A DNA stretch of 64,000 nucleotides, from NCBI RefSeq assembly GCF_015706575.1, contig NW_024037056.1:10987176-11051175 (forward strand), in the 5' to 3' direction. The notes under the pieces were generated by a model, which searched no databases, was not told the origin of the DNA, and saw only the letters and a list, made by a program, of their open reading frames with translations. This DNA is from Patiria miniata. Taxonomy: Eukaryota > Echinodermata > Asteroidea > Valvatida > Asterinidae. Positions 25,901-39,400 of this stretch are shown here, one piece after another. Both the position numbers and the translations under genes were made by a program. Position 1 is the first letter of the stretch. Every line of letters starts with the position of its first letter.

Positions 25901-28900
25901 TTTGTGCAGTAAGTCCCATAGCAAGGGCTGTCAGCGCCAGCCGACATGGCTCTCATGAGTCGCGGTCTAAAGGTACCTTAACATGGATGGATTTTGACAA
26001 ACTATACCTTGGTGGATAGCGGATGAATAGGCCAACAAGCCCACAAATTGCAAGGCTTCAGACTTGAAACTTTTGGAGTGAGCCCCAGACGTAGGTGCAT
26101 GATGCCCCAGTTTCGTTTTTGTGCAGTAAGTCCCATAGCAAGGGCTGTCAGCGCCAGCCGACATGGCTCTCATGAGTCGCGGTCTAAAGGTACCTTAACA
26201 TGGATGGATTTTGACAAACTATACCTTGGTGGATAGCGGATGAATAGGCCAACAAGCCCACAAATTTGCAAGGCTTCAGACTTGAAACTTTTGGAGTGAG
26301 CCCCAGACGTAGGTGCATGATGCCCCCAGTTTCGTTTTTGTGCAGTAAGTCCCATAGCAAGGGCTGTCAGCGCCAGCCGACATGGCTCTCATGAGTCGCG
26401 GTCTAAAGGTACCTTAACATAGATGGATTTTGACAAACTATACCTTGGTGGATAGCGGATGAATAGGCCAACAAGCCCACAAATTTGCAAGGCTTCAGAC
26501 TTGAAACTTTTGGAGTGAGCCCCAGACGTAGGTGCATGATGCCCCCAGTTTCGTTTTTGTGCAGTAAGTCCCATAGCAAGGGCTGTCAGCGCCAGCCGAC
26601 ATGGCTCTCATGAGTCGCGGTCTAAAGGTACCTTAACATGGATGGATTTTGACAAACTATACCTTGGTGGATAGCGGATGAATAGGCCACAAGCCCACAA
26701 ATTTGCAAGGCTTCAGACTTGAAACTTTTGGAGTGAGCCCCAGACGTAGGTGCATGATGCCCCCAGTTTCGTTTTTGTGCAGTAAGTCCCATAGCAAGGG
26801 CTGTCAGCGCCAGCCGACATGGCTCTCATGAGTCGCGGTCTAAAGGTACCTTAACATGGATGGATTTTGACAAACTATACCTTGGTGGATAGCGGATGAA
26901 TAGGCCAACAAGCCCACAAATTTGCAAGGCTTCAGACTTGAAACTTTTGGAGTGAGCCCCAGACGTAGGTGCATGATGCCCCCAGTTCGTTTTTGTGCAG
27001 TAAGTCCCATAGCAAGGGCTGTCAGCGCCAGCCGACATGGCTCTCATGAGTCGCGGTCTAAAGGTACTTAACATGGATGGATTTTGACAAACTATACTTG
27101 GTGGATAGCGGATGAATAGGCCAACAAGCCCACAAATTTGCAAGGCTTCAGACTTGAAACTTTTGGAGTGAGCCCCAGACGTAGGTGCATGATGCCCCCA
27201 GTTTCGTTTTGTGGCAGTAAGTCCCATAGCAAGGGCTGTCAGCGCCAGCCGACATGGCTCTCATGAGTCGCGGTCTAAAGGTACCTTAACATGGATGGAT
27301 TTTGACAAACTATACCTGGTGGATAGCGGATGAATAGGCCAACAAGCCCACAAATTTGCAAGGCTTCAGACTTGAAACTTTTGGAGTGAGCCCCAGACGT
27401 AGGTGCATGATGCCCCCAGTTTCGTTTTTGTGCAGTAAGTCCCATAGCAAGGGCTGTCAGCGCCAGCCGACATGGCTCTCATGAGTCGCGGTCTAAAGGT
27501 ACCTTAACATGGATGGATTTGACAAACTATACCTTGGTGGATAGCGGATGAATAGGCCAACAAGCCCACAAATTTGCAGGGCTTCAGACTTGAAACTTTT
27601 GGAGTGAGCCCCAGACGTAGGTGCATGATGCCCCCAGTTTCGTTTTTGTGCAGTAAGTCCCATAGCAAGGGCTGTCAGCGCCAGCCGACATGGCTCTCAT
27701 GAGTCGCGGTCTAAAGGTACCTTAACATGGATGGATTTTGACAAACTATACCTTGGTGGATAGCGGATGAATAGGCCAACAAGCCCACAAATTTGCAAGG
27801 CTTCAGACTTGAAACTTTTGGAGTGAGCCCCAGACGTAGGTGCATGATGCCCCAGTTTCGTTTTTGTGCAGTAAGTCCCATAGCAAGGGCTGTCAGCGCC
27901 AGCCGACATGGCTCATGAGTCGCGGTCTAAAGGTACCTTAACATGGATGGATTTTGACAAACTATACCTTGGTGGATAGCGGATGAATAGGCCAACAAGC
28001 CCACAAATTTGCAAGGCTTCAGACTTGAAACTTTGGAGTGAGCCCAGACGTAGGTGCATGATGCCCCAGTTTCGTTTTTGTGCAGTAAGTCCCATAGCAA
28101 GGGCTGTCAGCGCCAGCCGACATGGCTCTCATGAGTCGCGGTCTAAAGGTACCTTAACATGGATGGATTTTGACAAACTATACCTTTGTGGATAGCGGAT
28201 GAATAGGCCAACAAGCCCACAAATTTGCAAGGCTTCAGACTTGAAATTTTGGAGTGAGCCCCAGACGTAGGTGCATGATGCCCCCAGTTTCGTTTTTGTG
28301 CAGTAAGTCCCATAGCAAGGGCTGTCAGCGCCAGCCGACATGGCTCATGAGTCGCGGTCTAAAGGTACCTTAACATGGATGGATTTTGACAAACTATACC
28401 TTGGTGGATAGCGGATGAATAGGCCAACAAGCCCACAAATTTGCAGGGCTTCAGACTTGAAACTTTTGGAGTGAGCCCCAGATAGGTGCATGATGCCCCC
28501 AGTTTCGTTTTTGTGCAGTAAGTCCCATAGCAAGGGCTGTCAGCGCCAGCCGACATGGCTCTCATGAGTCGCGGTCTAAAGGTACCTTAACATGGATGGA
28601 TTTTGACAAACTATACCTTGGTGGATAGCGGATGAATAGGCCAACAAGCCCACAAATTTGCAGGGCTTCAGACTTGAAACTTTTGGAGTGAGCCCCAGAC
28701 GTAGGTGCATGATGCCCCCAGTTTCGTTTTTGTGCAGTAAGTCCCATAGCAAGGGCTGTCAGCGCCAGCCGACATGGCTCTCATGAGTCGCGGCTAAAGG
28801 TACCTTAACATGGATGGATTTTGACAAACTATACCTTGGTGGATAGCGGATGAATAGGCCAACAAGCCCACAAATTTGCAAGGCTTCAGACTGAAACTTT

Positions 28901-31900
28901 TGGAGTGAGCCCCAGACGTAGGTGCATGATGCCCCCAGTTTCGTTTTGTGCAGTAAGTCCCATAGCAAGGGCTGTCAGCGCCAGCCGACATGGCTCTCAT
29001 GAGTCGCGGTCTAAAGGTATCTTAACATGGATGGATTTTGACAAACTATACCTTGGTGGATAGCGGATGAATAGGCCAACAAGCCCACAAATTTGCAAGG
29101 CTTCAGACTTGAAACTTTTGGAGTGAGCCCAGACGTAGGTGCATGATGCCCCAGTTTCGTTTTGTGCAGTAAGTCCCATAGCAAGGGCTGTCAGCGCCAG
29201 CCGACATGGCTCTCATGAGTCGCGGTCTAAAGGTACCTTAACATGGATGGATTTTGACAAACTATACCTTTTGGATAGCGGATGAATAGGCCAACAAGCC
29301 ACAAATTTGCAAGGCTTCAGACTTGAAACTTTTGGAGTGAGCCCCAGACGTAGGTGCATGATGCCCCCAGTTTCGTTTTGTGCAGTAAGTCCCATAGCAA
29401 GGGCTGTCAGCGCCAGCCGACATGGCTCTCATGAGTCGCGGTCTAAAGGTACCTTAACATGGATGGATTTTGACAAACTATACCTTGGTGGATAGCGGAT
29501 GAATAGGCCAACAAGCCACAAATTTGCAAGGCTTCAGACTTGAAACTTTGGAGTGAGCCCCAGACGTAGGTGCATGATGCCCCCAGTTTCGTTTTTGTGC
29601 AGTAAGTCCCATAGCAAGGGCTGTCAGCGCCAGCCGACATGGCTCTCATGAGTCGCGGTCTAAAGGTACTTAACATAGATGGATTTTGACAAACTATACC
29701 TTGGTGGATAGCGGATGAATAGGCCAACAAGCCCACAAATTTGCAGGCTTCAGACTTGAAACTTTTGGAGTGAGCCCCAGACGTATGGTGCATGATGCCC
29801 CAGTTTCGTTTTTGTGCAGTAAGTCCCATAGCAAGGGCTGTCAGCGCCAGCCGACATGGCTCTCATGAGTCGCGGTCTAAAGGTACCTAACATGGATGGA
29901 TTTTGACAAACTATACCTTGGTGGATAGCGGATGAATAGGCCAACAAGCCCACAAATTTGCAAGGCTTCAGACTTGAAACTTTTGGAGTGAGCCCCAGAC
30001 GTAGGTGCATGATGCCCCAGTTTCGTTTTTGTGCAGTAAGTCCCATAGCAAGGCTGTCAGCGCCAGCCGACATGGCTCTCATGAGTCGCGGTCTAAAGGT
30101 ACCTTAACATGGATGGATTTTGACAACTATACATTTGGTGGATAGCGGATGAATAGGCCAACAAGCCCACAAATTTGCAGGCTTCAGACTTGAAACTTTG
30201 GAGTGAGCCCCAGACGTAGGTGCATGATGCCCCCAGTTTCGTTTTTGTGCAGTAAGTCCATAGCAAGGGCTGTCAGCGCCAGCCGACATGGCTCTCATGA
30301 GTCGCGGTCTAAAGGTATCTTAACATGGATGGATTTTGACAAACTATACCTTGGTGGATAGCGGATGAATAGGCCAACAAGCCCACAAATTTGCAAGGCT
30401 TCAGACTTGAAACTTTTGGAGTGAGCCCCAGACGTAGGTGCATGATGCCCCCAGTTTCGTTTTTGTGCAGTAAGTCCCATAGCAAGGGCTGTCAGCGCCA
30501 GCCGACATGGCTCTCATGAGTCGCGGTCTAAAGGTACCTTAACATGGATGGATTTGACAAAACTATACTTGGTGGATAGCGGATGAATAGGCCAACAAGC
30601 CCACAAATTTGCAAGGCTCAGACTTGAAACTTTTGGAGTGAGCCCAGACGTATGTGCATGATGCCCCAGTTTCGTTTTGTGCAGTAAGTCCCATAGCAAG
30701 GGCTGTCAGCGCCAGCCGACATGGCTCTCATGAGTCGCGGTCTAAAGGTACCTTAACATGGATGGATTTTGACAAACTATACCTTGGTGGATAGCGGATG
30801 AATAGGCCAACAAGCCCACAAATTTGCAAGGCTTCAGACTTGAAACTTTGGAGTGAGCCCCAGACGTAGGTGCATGATGCCCCCAGTTTCGTTTTTGTGC
30901 AGTAAGTCCCATAGCAAGGGCTGTCAGCGCCAGCCGACATGGCTCTCATGAGTCGCGGTCTCTAAGGTATCTTAACATGGATGGATTTTGACAAAACTAT
31001 ACCTTGGTGGATAGCGGATGAATAGGCCAACAAGCCACAAATTTGCAAGGCTTCAGACTTGAAAACTTTTGGAGTGAGCCCAGACGTAGGTGCATGATGC
31101 CCCCAGTTTCGTTTTTGTGCAGTAAGTCCCATAGCAAGGGCTGTCAGCGCCAGCCGACATGGCTCTCATGAGTCGCGGTCTAAGGTACCTTAACATGGAT
31201 GGATTTTGACAAAAATACCTTGGTGGATAGCGGATGAATAGGCCACAAGCCACAAATTTGCAAGGCTTCAGACTTGAAACTTTTGGAGTGAGCCCCAGAC
31301 GTAGGTGCATGATGCCCCCAGTTTCGTTTTGTGCAGTAAGTCCCATAGCAAGGGCTGTCAGCGCCAGCCGACATGGCTCTCATGAGTCGCGGTCTAAAGG
31401 TATCTTAACATGGATGGATTTTGACAAAACTATACCTTGTGGATAGCGGATGAATAGGCCAACAAGCCCACAAATTTGCAAGGCTTCAGACTTGAAACTT
31501 TTGGAGTGAGCCCCAGACGTAGGTGCATGAGCCCCCAGTTTCGTTTTTTGTGCAGTAAGTCCATAGCAAGGGCTGTCAGCGCCAGCCGACATGGCTCTCA
31601 TGAGTCGCGGTCTAAAGGTACCTTAACATGGATGGATTTTGACAAACTATACCTTGGTGGATAGCGGATGAATAGGCCAACAAGCCCACAAATTTGCAAG
31701 GCTTCAGACTTGAAACTTTTGGAGTGAGCCCAGACGTAGGTGCATGATGCCCCCAGTTTCGTTTTTGTGCAGTAAGTCCCATAGCAAGGGCTGTCAGCGC
31801 CAGCCGACATGGCTCTCATGAGTCGCGGTCTAAAGGTACCTTAACATGGATGGATTTGACAAAATACCTTGGTGGATAGCGGATGAATAGGCCAACAAGC

Positions 31901-32994
31901 CCACAAATTTGCAAGGCTTCAGACTTGAAACTTTTGGAAGTGAGCCCCAGGACGTAGGTGCATGATGCCCCCAGTTTCGTTTTGGGTGCAGTAAGTCCCA
32001 TAGCAAGGGCTGTCAGCGCCAGCCGACATGGCTCTCATGAGTCGCGGTCTAAAGGTATCTTAACATGGATGGATTTTGACAAACTATACCTTGGTGGATA
32101 GCGGATGAATAGGGCCAACAAGCCCACAAATTTCAAGGCTTCAGACTTGAAAATTTTGGAGTGAGCCCCAGACGTAGGTGCATGATGCCCCCAGTTTCGT
32201 TTTTGTGCAGTAAGTCCCATAGCAAGGGCTGTCAGCGCCAGCGACATGGCTCTCATGAGTCGCGGTCTAAAGGTACCTTAACATGGATGGATTTTGACAA
32301 AAATATACCTTGTGTGGGATAGCGGATGAATAGGCCAACAAGCCCACAAATTGCAAGGCTTCAGACTGAAACTTTTGAATGAGCCGCAGACGTAGGTGCA
32401 TGCATGATGCCCCAGTTTCGTTTTTGTGCAGTAAGTCCATATAGCAAGGGCTGTCAGCGCCAGCCGACATGGCTCTCATGAGTCGCGGTCTTAAGTACCT
32501 TAACATGGATGGATTTTGACAAACTATACCTTGTGTGATAGCGGATAAATAGGGCCAACAAGCCCACAAATTTGCAAGGCTTCAGACTTGAAACTTTTGG
32601 AGTGAGCCTCAGACGTATGTGCATGATGCCCCCAGTTTCGTTTGTGCAGTAAGTCCATAGAAGGGCTGTCAGCTACAGCCGAATGGCTATCATGAGTCGC
32701 GGTCTAAATGTACCTTAACATGGATGGATTTGACAAACTATACCTTGGTGGGATAGCGGGATGAATAGGCCAACAAGCCACAAATTTGCAAGGCTTCAGA
32801 CTTGAAACTTTTGGAGTGAGCCCCAGAACTAGGTGCATGATGCCCCCAGTTTCGTTTTGTGCTGTAAGTCCCATAGCAAGGGCTGTCAGCGCCAGCCGAC
32901 ATGGCTCTCATGAGTCGCGGTCTAAAGGTATCTTAACATGGATGGATTTTGACAAATATACCTTGGTGAATAGCGATGAATAGGCCAACAAGCC
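22967..32994. repeat. Satellite block with dense small indels, left of gap
   Basis: The same unit, but carrying many one- and two-base insertions and deletions, mostly in runs: CCCCC to CCCC, TTTTT to TTTT, AAAC to AAAAC, CTTAAC to CCTTAAC. The density rises towards the gap; between about 31.0 and 33.0 kb nearly every unit has several. The pattern is typical of unpolished long-read consensus near a contig end. Some variants here (GGTATC, GCAGGG, TATGTGC) are shared with clean parts of the array and are probably real. Confidence 0.85.
24922..25080. repeat. Truncated 159-bp satellite unit (60-bp internal deletion)
   Basis: The distance between consecutive CATGAG landmarks (24922 and 25081) is 159 instead of 219. 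After CCTTAAC the sequence jumps straight to ACAAATTTGC, removing exactly 60 bp from ATGGATGG through CAAGCCC. ACA occurs at both ends of the missing piece, so a 3-bp microhomology spans the junction at about 24950. The same unit also has small indels that cancel out. It is the only large internal deletion I found in the array. It lies in the noisy region, so it may be real or an assembly join. Confidence 0.85.
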
Positions 32995-33494
32995 NNNNNN
33001 NNNNNNNNNNNNNNNNNNNNNNNNNNNNNNNNNNNNNNNNNNNNNNNNNNNNNNNNNNNNNNNNNNNNNNNNNNNNNNNNNNNNNNNNNNNNNNNNNNNN
33101 NNNNNNNNNNNNNNNNNNNNNNNNNNNNNNNNNNNNNNNNNNNNNNNNNNNNNNNNNNNNNNNNNNNNNNNNNNNNNNNNNNNNNNNNNNNNNNNNNNNN
33201 NNNNNNNNNNNNNNNNNNNNNNNNNNNNNNNNNNNNNNNNNNNNNNNNNNNNNNNNNNNNNNNNNNNNNNNNNNNNNNNNNNNNNNNNNNNNNNNNNNNN
33301 NNNNNNNNNNNNNNNNNNNNNNNNNNNNNNNNNNNNNNNNNNNNNNNNNNNNNNNNNNNNNNNNNNNNNNNNNNNNNNNNNNNNNNNNNNNNNNNNNNNN
33401 NNNNNNNNNNNNNNNNNNNNNNNNNNNNNNNNNNNNNNNNNNNNNNNNNNNNNNNNNNNNNNNNNNNNNNNNNNNNNNNNNNNNNNNNNNNNNN
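32995..33494. other. Assembly gap of exactly 500 N
   Basis: A run of exactly 500 N between satellite on both sides (ends AACAAGCC, resumes AGCAAGGGCTG). A round 500 is a common scaffolder placeholder. In the consensus the two edges are separated by 97 bases plus a multiple of 219 (97, 316, 535), so 500 is out of register by at least 35 bases. The true missing length is therefore unknown and may be many kilobases. Any open reading frame drawn through this stretch is meaningless. Confidence 0.99.
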
Positions 33495-36400
33495 AGCAAG
33501 GGCTGTCAGCGCCACGACATGGCTCTCATGAGTCGCGGTCTAAAGGTACCTTAACATGGATGGATTTTGACAAAACTATACTTGGTGGATAGCGGATGAA
33601 TAGGCCAACAAGCCCACAAATTTGCAAGGCTTCAGACTTGAAAAAAACTTTTGAGAGTGAGCCCCAGACGTAGGTGCATGATGCCCCCAGTTTCGTTTTT
33701 GTGCAGTAAGTCCCATAGCAAGGGCTGTCAGCGCCAGCCGACATGGCTCTCATGAGTCGCGGTCTAAAGGTACCTTAACATGGATGGATTTTGACAAACT
33801 CTAACCTTGGTGGATAGCGGATGAATAGGCCAACAAGCCCACAAATTTGCAAGGCTTCAGACTTGAAACTTTTGGAGTGAGCCCCAGACGTAGGTGCATG
33901 ATGCCCCCAGTTTCGTTTTTGTGCAGTAAGTCCCATAGCAAGGGCTGTCAGCGCCAGCCGACATGGCTCTCATGAGTCGCGGTCTAAAGGTACCTTAACA
34001 TGGATGGATTTTGACAAACTATACCTTGGTGGATAGCGGTGAATAGGCCAACAAGCCCACAAATTTGCAAGGCTTCAGACTTGAAACTTTTGGAGTGAGC
34101 CCCAGACGTAGGTGCATGATGCCCCAGTTTCGTTTTTGTGCAGTAAGTCCCATAGCAAGGGCTGTCAGCGCCAGCCGACATGGCTCTCATGAGTCGCGGT
34201 CTAAAGGTACCTTAACATGGATGGATTTTGACAAACTATACCTTGGTGGATAGCGGATGAATAGGCCAACAAGCCCACAAATTTGCAAGGCTTCAGACTT
34301 GAAACTTTTGGAGTGAGCCCCAGACGTAGGTGCATGATGCCCCCAGTTTCGTTTTTGTGCAGTAAGTCCCATAGCAAGGGCTGTCAGCGCCAGCCGACAT
34401 GGCTCTCATGAGTCGCGGTCTAAAGGTACCTTAACATGGATGGATTTTGACAAACTATACCTTGGTGGATAGCGGATGAATAGGCCAACAAGCCCACAAA
34501 TTTGCAAGGCTTCAGACTTGAAACTTTTGGAGTGAGCCCCAGACGTAGGTGCATGATGCCCCCAGTTTCGTTTTTGTGCAGTAAGTCCCATAGCAAGGGC
34601 TGTCAGCGCCAGCCGACATGGCTCTCATGAGTCGCGGTCTAAAGGTACCTTAACATGGATGGATTTTGACAAACTATACCTTGGTGGATAGCGGATGAAT
34701 AGGCCAACAAGCCCACAAATTTGCAAGGCTTCAGACTTGAAACTTTTGGAGTGAGCCCCAGACGTAGGTGCATGATGCCCCCAGTTTCGTTTTTGTGCAG
34801 TAAGTCCCATAGCAAGGGCTGTCAGCGCCAGCCGACATGGCTCTCATGAGTCGCGGTCTAAAGGTACTTAACATGGATGGATTTTGACAAACTATACCTT
34901 GGTGGATAGCGGATGAATAGGCCAACAAGCCCACAAATTTGCAAGGCTTCAGACTTGAAACTTTTGGGAGTGAGCCCCAGACGTAGGTGCATGATGCCCC
35001 CAGTTTCGTTTTTGTGCAGTAAGTCCCATAGCAAGGGCTGTCAGCGCCAGCCGACATGGCTCTCATGAGTCGCGGTCTAAAGGTACCTTAACATGGATGG
35101 ATTTTGACAAACTATACCTTGGTGGATAGCGGATGAATAGGCCAACAAGCCCACAAATTTGCAAGGCTTCAGACTTGAAAATTTTGGAGTGAGCCCCAGA
35201 CGTAGGTGCATGATGCCCCCAGTTCGTTTTTGTGCAGTAGTAATCCCATAGCAAGGGCTGTCAGCGCCAGCCGACATGGCTCTCATGAGTCGCGGTCTAA
35301 AGGTACCTTAACATGGATGGATTTTGACAAACTATACCTTGGTGGATAGCGGATGAATAGGCCAACAAGCCCACAAATTTGCAAGGCTTCAGACTTGAAA
35401 CTTTTGGAGTGAGTGAGCCCCAGACGTAGGTGCATGATGCCCCCAGTTTCGTTTTTGTGCAGTAAGTCCCATAGCAAGGGCTGTCAGCGCCAGCCGACAT
35501 GGCTCTCATGAGTCGCGGTCTAAAGGTACCTTAACATGGATGGATTTTGACAAACTATACCTTGGTGGATAGCGGATGAATAGGCCAACAAGCCCACAAA
35601 TTTGCAAGGCTTCAGACTTGAAACTTTTGGAGTGAGCCCCAGACGTAGGTGCATGATGCCCCCAGTTTCGTTTTTGTGCAGTAAGTCCCATAGCAAGGGC
35701 TGTCAGCGCCAGCCGACATGGCTCTCATGAGTCGCGGTCTAAAGGTACCTTAACATGGATGGATTTTGACAAACTATACCTTGGTGGATAGCGGATGAAT
35801 AGGCCAACAACAAGCCACAAATTTGCAAGGCTTCAGACTTGAAAACTTTGGAGTGAGCCCCAGACGTAGGTGCATGATGCCCCCAGTTTCGTTTTTGTGC
35901 AGTAAGTCCCATAGCAAGGGCTGTCAGCGCCAGCCGACATGGCTCTCATGAGTCGCGGTCTAAAGGTACCTTAACATGGATGGATTTTGACAAACTATAC
36001 CTTGGTGGATAGCGGATGAATAGGCCAACAAGCCCACAAATTTGCAAGGCTTCAGACTTGAAACTTTGGAGTGAGCCCCAGACGTAGGTGCATGATGCCC
36101 CCAGTTTCGTTTTTGTGCAGTAAGTCCCATAGCAAGGGCTGTCAGCGCCAGCCGACATGGCTCTCATGAGTCGCGGTCTAAAGGTACCTTAACATGGATG
36201 GATTTTGACAAACTATACCTTGGTGGATAGCGGATGAATAGGCCAACAAGCCCACAAATTTGCAAGGCTTCAGACTTGAAACTTTTGGAGTGAGCCCCAG
36301 ACGTAGGTGCATGATGCCCCCAGTTTCGTTTTGTGCAGTAAGTCCCATAGCAAGGGCTGTCAGCGCCAGCCGACATGGCTCTCATGAGTCGCGGTCTAAA

Positions 36401-39400
36401 GGTACCTTAACATGGATGGATTTTGACAAACTATACCTTGGTGGATAGCGGATGAATAGGCCAACAAGCCCACAAATTTGCAAGGCTTCAGACTTGAAAC
36501 TTTTGGAGTGAGCCCCAGACGTAGGTGCATGATGCCCCAGTTTCGTTTTTGTGCAGTAAGTCCCATAGCAAGGGCTGTCAGCGCCAGCCGACATGGCTCT
36601 CATGAGTCGCGGTCTAAAGGTACCTTAACATGGATGGATTTTGACAAACTATACCTTGGTGGATAGCGGATGAATAGGCCAACAAGCCCACAAATTTGCA
36701 AGGCTTCAGACTTGAAACTTTTGGAGTGAGCCCCAGACGTAGGTGCATGATGCCCCCAGTTTCGTTTTTGTGCAGTAAGTCCATAGCAAGGGCTGTCAGC
36801 GCCAGCCGACATGGCTCTCATGAGTCGCGGTCTAAAGGTACCTTAACATGGATGGATTTTGACAAACTATACCTTGGTGGATAGCGGATGAATAGGCCAA
36901 CAAGCCCACAAATTTGCAAGGCTTCAGACTTGAAACTTTTGGAGTGAGCCCCAGACGTAGGTGCATGATGCCCCCAGTTTCGTTTTTGTGCAGTAAGTCC
37001 CATAGCAAGGGCTGTCAGCGCCAGCCGACATGGCTCTCATGAGTCGCGGTCTAAAGGTACCTTAACATGGATGGATTTTGACAAACTATACCTTGGTGGA
37101 TAGCGGATGAATAGGCCAACAAGCCCACAAATTTGCAAGGCTTCAGACTTGAAACTTTTGGAGTGAGCCCCAGACGTAGGTGCATGATGCCCCCAGTTTC
37201 GTTTTTGTGCAGTAAGTCCCATAGCAAGGGCTGTCAGCGCCAGCCGACATGGCTCTCATGAGTCGCGGTCTAAAGGTACCTTAACATGGATGGATTTTTG
37301 ACAAACTATACCTTGGTGGATAGCGGATGAATAGGCCAACAAGCCCACAAATTGCAAGGCTTCAGACTTGAAACTTTTGGAGTGAGCCCCAGACGTATGT
37401 GCATGATGCCCCCAGTTTCGTTTTTGTGCAGTAAGTCCCATAGCAAGGGCTGTCAGCGCCAGCCGACATGGCTCTCATGAGTCGCGGTCTAAAGGTACCT
37501 TAACATGGATGGATTTTGACAAACTATACCTTGGTGGATAGCGGATGAATAGGCCAACAAGCCCACAAATTTGCAAGGCTTCAGACTTGAAACTTTTGGA
37601 GTGAGCCCCAGACGTAGGTGCATGATGCCCCCAGTTTCGTTTTTGTGCAGTAAGTCCCATAGCAAGGGCTGTCAGCGCCAGCCGACATGGCTCTCATGAG
37701 TCGCGGTCTAAAGGTACCTTAACATGGATGGATTTTGACAAACTATACCTTGGTGGATAGCGGATGAATAGGCCAACAAGCCCACAAATTTGCAAGGCTT
37801 CAGACTTGAAACTTTGGAGTGAGCCCCAGACGTAGGTGCATGATGCCCCCAGTTTCGTTTTTGTGCAGTAAGTCCCATAGCAAGGGCTGTCAGCGCCAGC
37901 CGACATGGCTCTCATGAGTCGCGGTCTAAAGGTACCTTAACATGGATGGATTTTGACAAACTATACCTTGGTGGATAGCGGATGAATAGGCCAACAAGCC
38001 CACAAATTTGCAAGGCTTCAGACTTGAAACTTTTGGAGTGAGCCCCAGACGTAGGTGCATGATGCCCCCAGTTTCGTTTTTGTGCAGTAAGTCCCATAGC
38101 AAGGGCTGTCAGCGCCAGCCGACATGGCTCTCATGAGTCGCGGTCTAAAGGTACCTTAACATGGATGGATTTTGACAAAACTATACCTTGGTGGATAGCG
38201 GATGAATAGGCCAACAAGCCCACAAATTTGCAAGGCTTCAGACTTGAAACTTTTGGAGTGAGCCCCAGACGTAGGTGCATGATGCCCCCAGTTTCGTTTT
38301 TGTGCAGTAAGTCCCATAGCAAGGGCTGTCAGCGCCAGCCGACATGGCTCTCATGAGTCGCGGTCTAAAGGTACCTTAACATGGATGGATTTTGACAAAC
38401 TATACCTTGGTGGATAGCGGATGAATAGGCCAACAAGCCCACAAATTTGCAGGGCTTCAGACTTGAAACTTTTGGAGTGAGCCCCAGACGTAGGTGCATG
38501 ATGCCCCCAGTTTCGTTTTTGTGCAGTAAGTCCCATAGCAAGGGCTGTCAGCGCCAGCCGACATGGCTCTCATGAGTCGCGGTCTAAAGGTACCTTAACA
38601 TGGATGGATTTTGACAAACTATACCTTGGTGGATAGCGGATGAATAGGCCAACAAGCCCACAAATTTGCAAGGGCTTCAGACTTGAAACTTTTGGAGTGA
38701 GCCCCAGACGTAGGTGCATGATGCCCCCAGTTTCGTTTTTGTGCAGTAAGTCCCATAGCAAGGGCTGTCAGCGCCAGCCGACATGGCTCTCATGAGTCGC
38801 GGTCTAAAGGTACCTTAACATGGATGGATTTTGACAAACTATACCTTGGTGGATAGCGGATGAATAGGCCAACAAGCCCACAAATTTGCAAGGCTTCAGA
38901 CTTGAAACTTTTGGAGTGAGCCCCAGACGTAGGTGCATGATGCCCCCAGTTTCGTTTTTGTGCAGTAAGTCCCATAGCAAGGGCTGTCAGCGCCAGCCGA
39001 CATGGCTCTCATGAGTCGCGGTCTAAAGGTACCTTAACATGGATGGATTTTGACAAACTATACCTTGGTGGATAGCGGATGAATAGGCCAACAAGCCCAC
39101 AAATTTGCAAGGCTTCAGACTTGAAACTTTTGGAGTGAGCCCCAGACGTAGGTGCATGATGCCCCCAGTTTCGTTTTTGTGCAGTAAGTCCCATAGCAAG
39201 GGCTGTCAGCGCCAGCCGACATGGCTCTCATGAGTCGCGGTCTAAAGGTACCTTAACATGGATGGATTTTGACAAAACTATACCTTGGTGGATAGCGGAT
39301 GAATAGGCCAACAAGCCCACAAATTTGCAAGGCTTCAGACTTGAAACTTTTGGAGTGAGCCCCAGACGTAGGTGCATGATGCCCCAGTTTCGTTTTTGTG

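Noticed and set aside
32922..33554. Long open frames of 188-197 residues across the gap
   Set aside because: They consist mainly of unknown residues translated from N and have no meaning.
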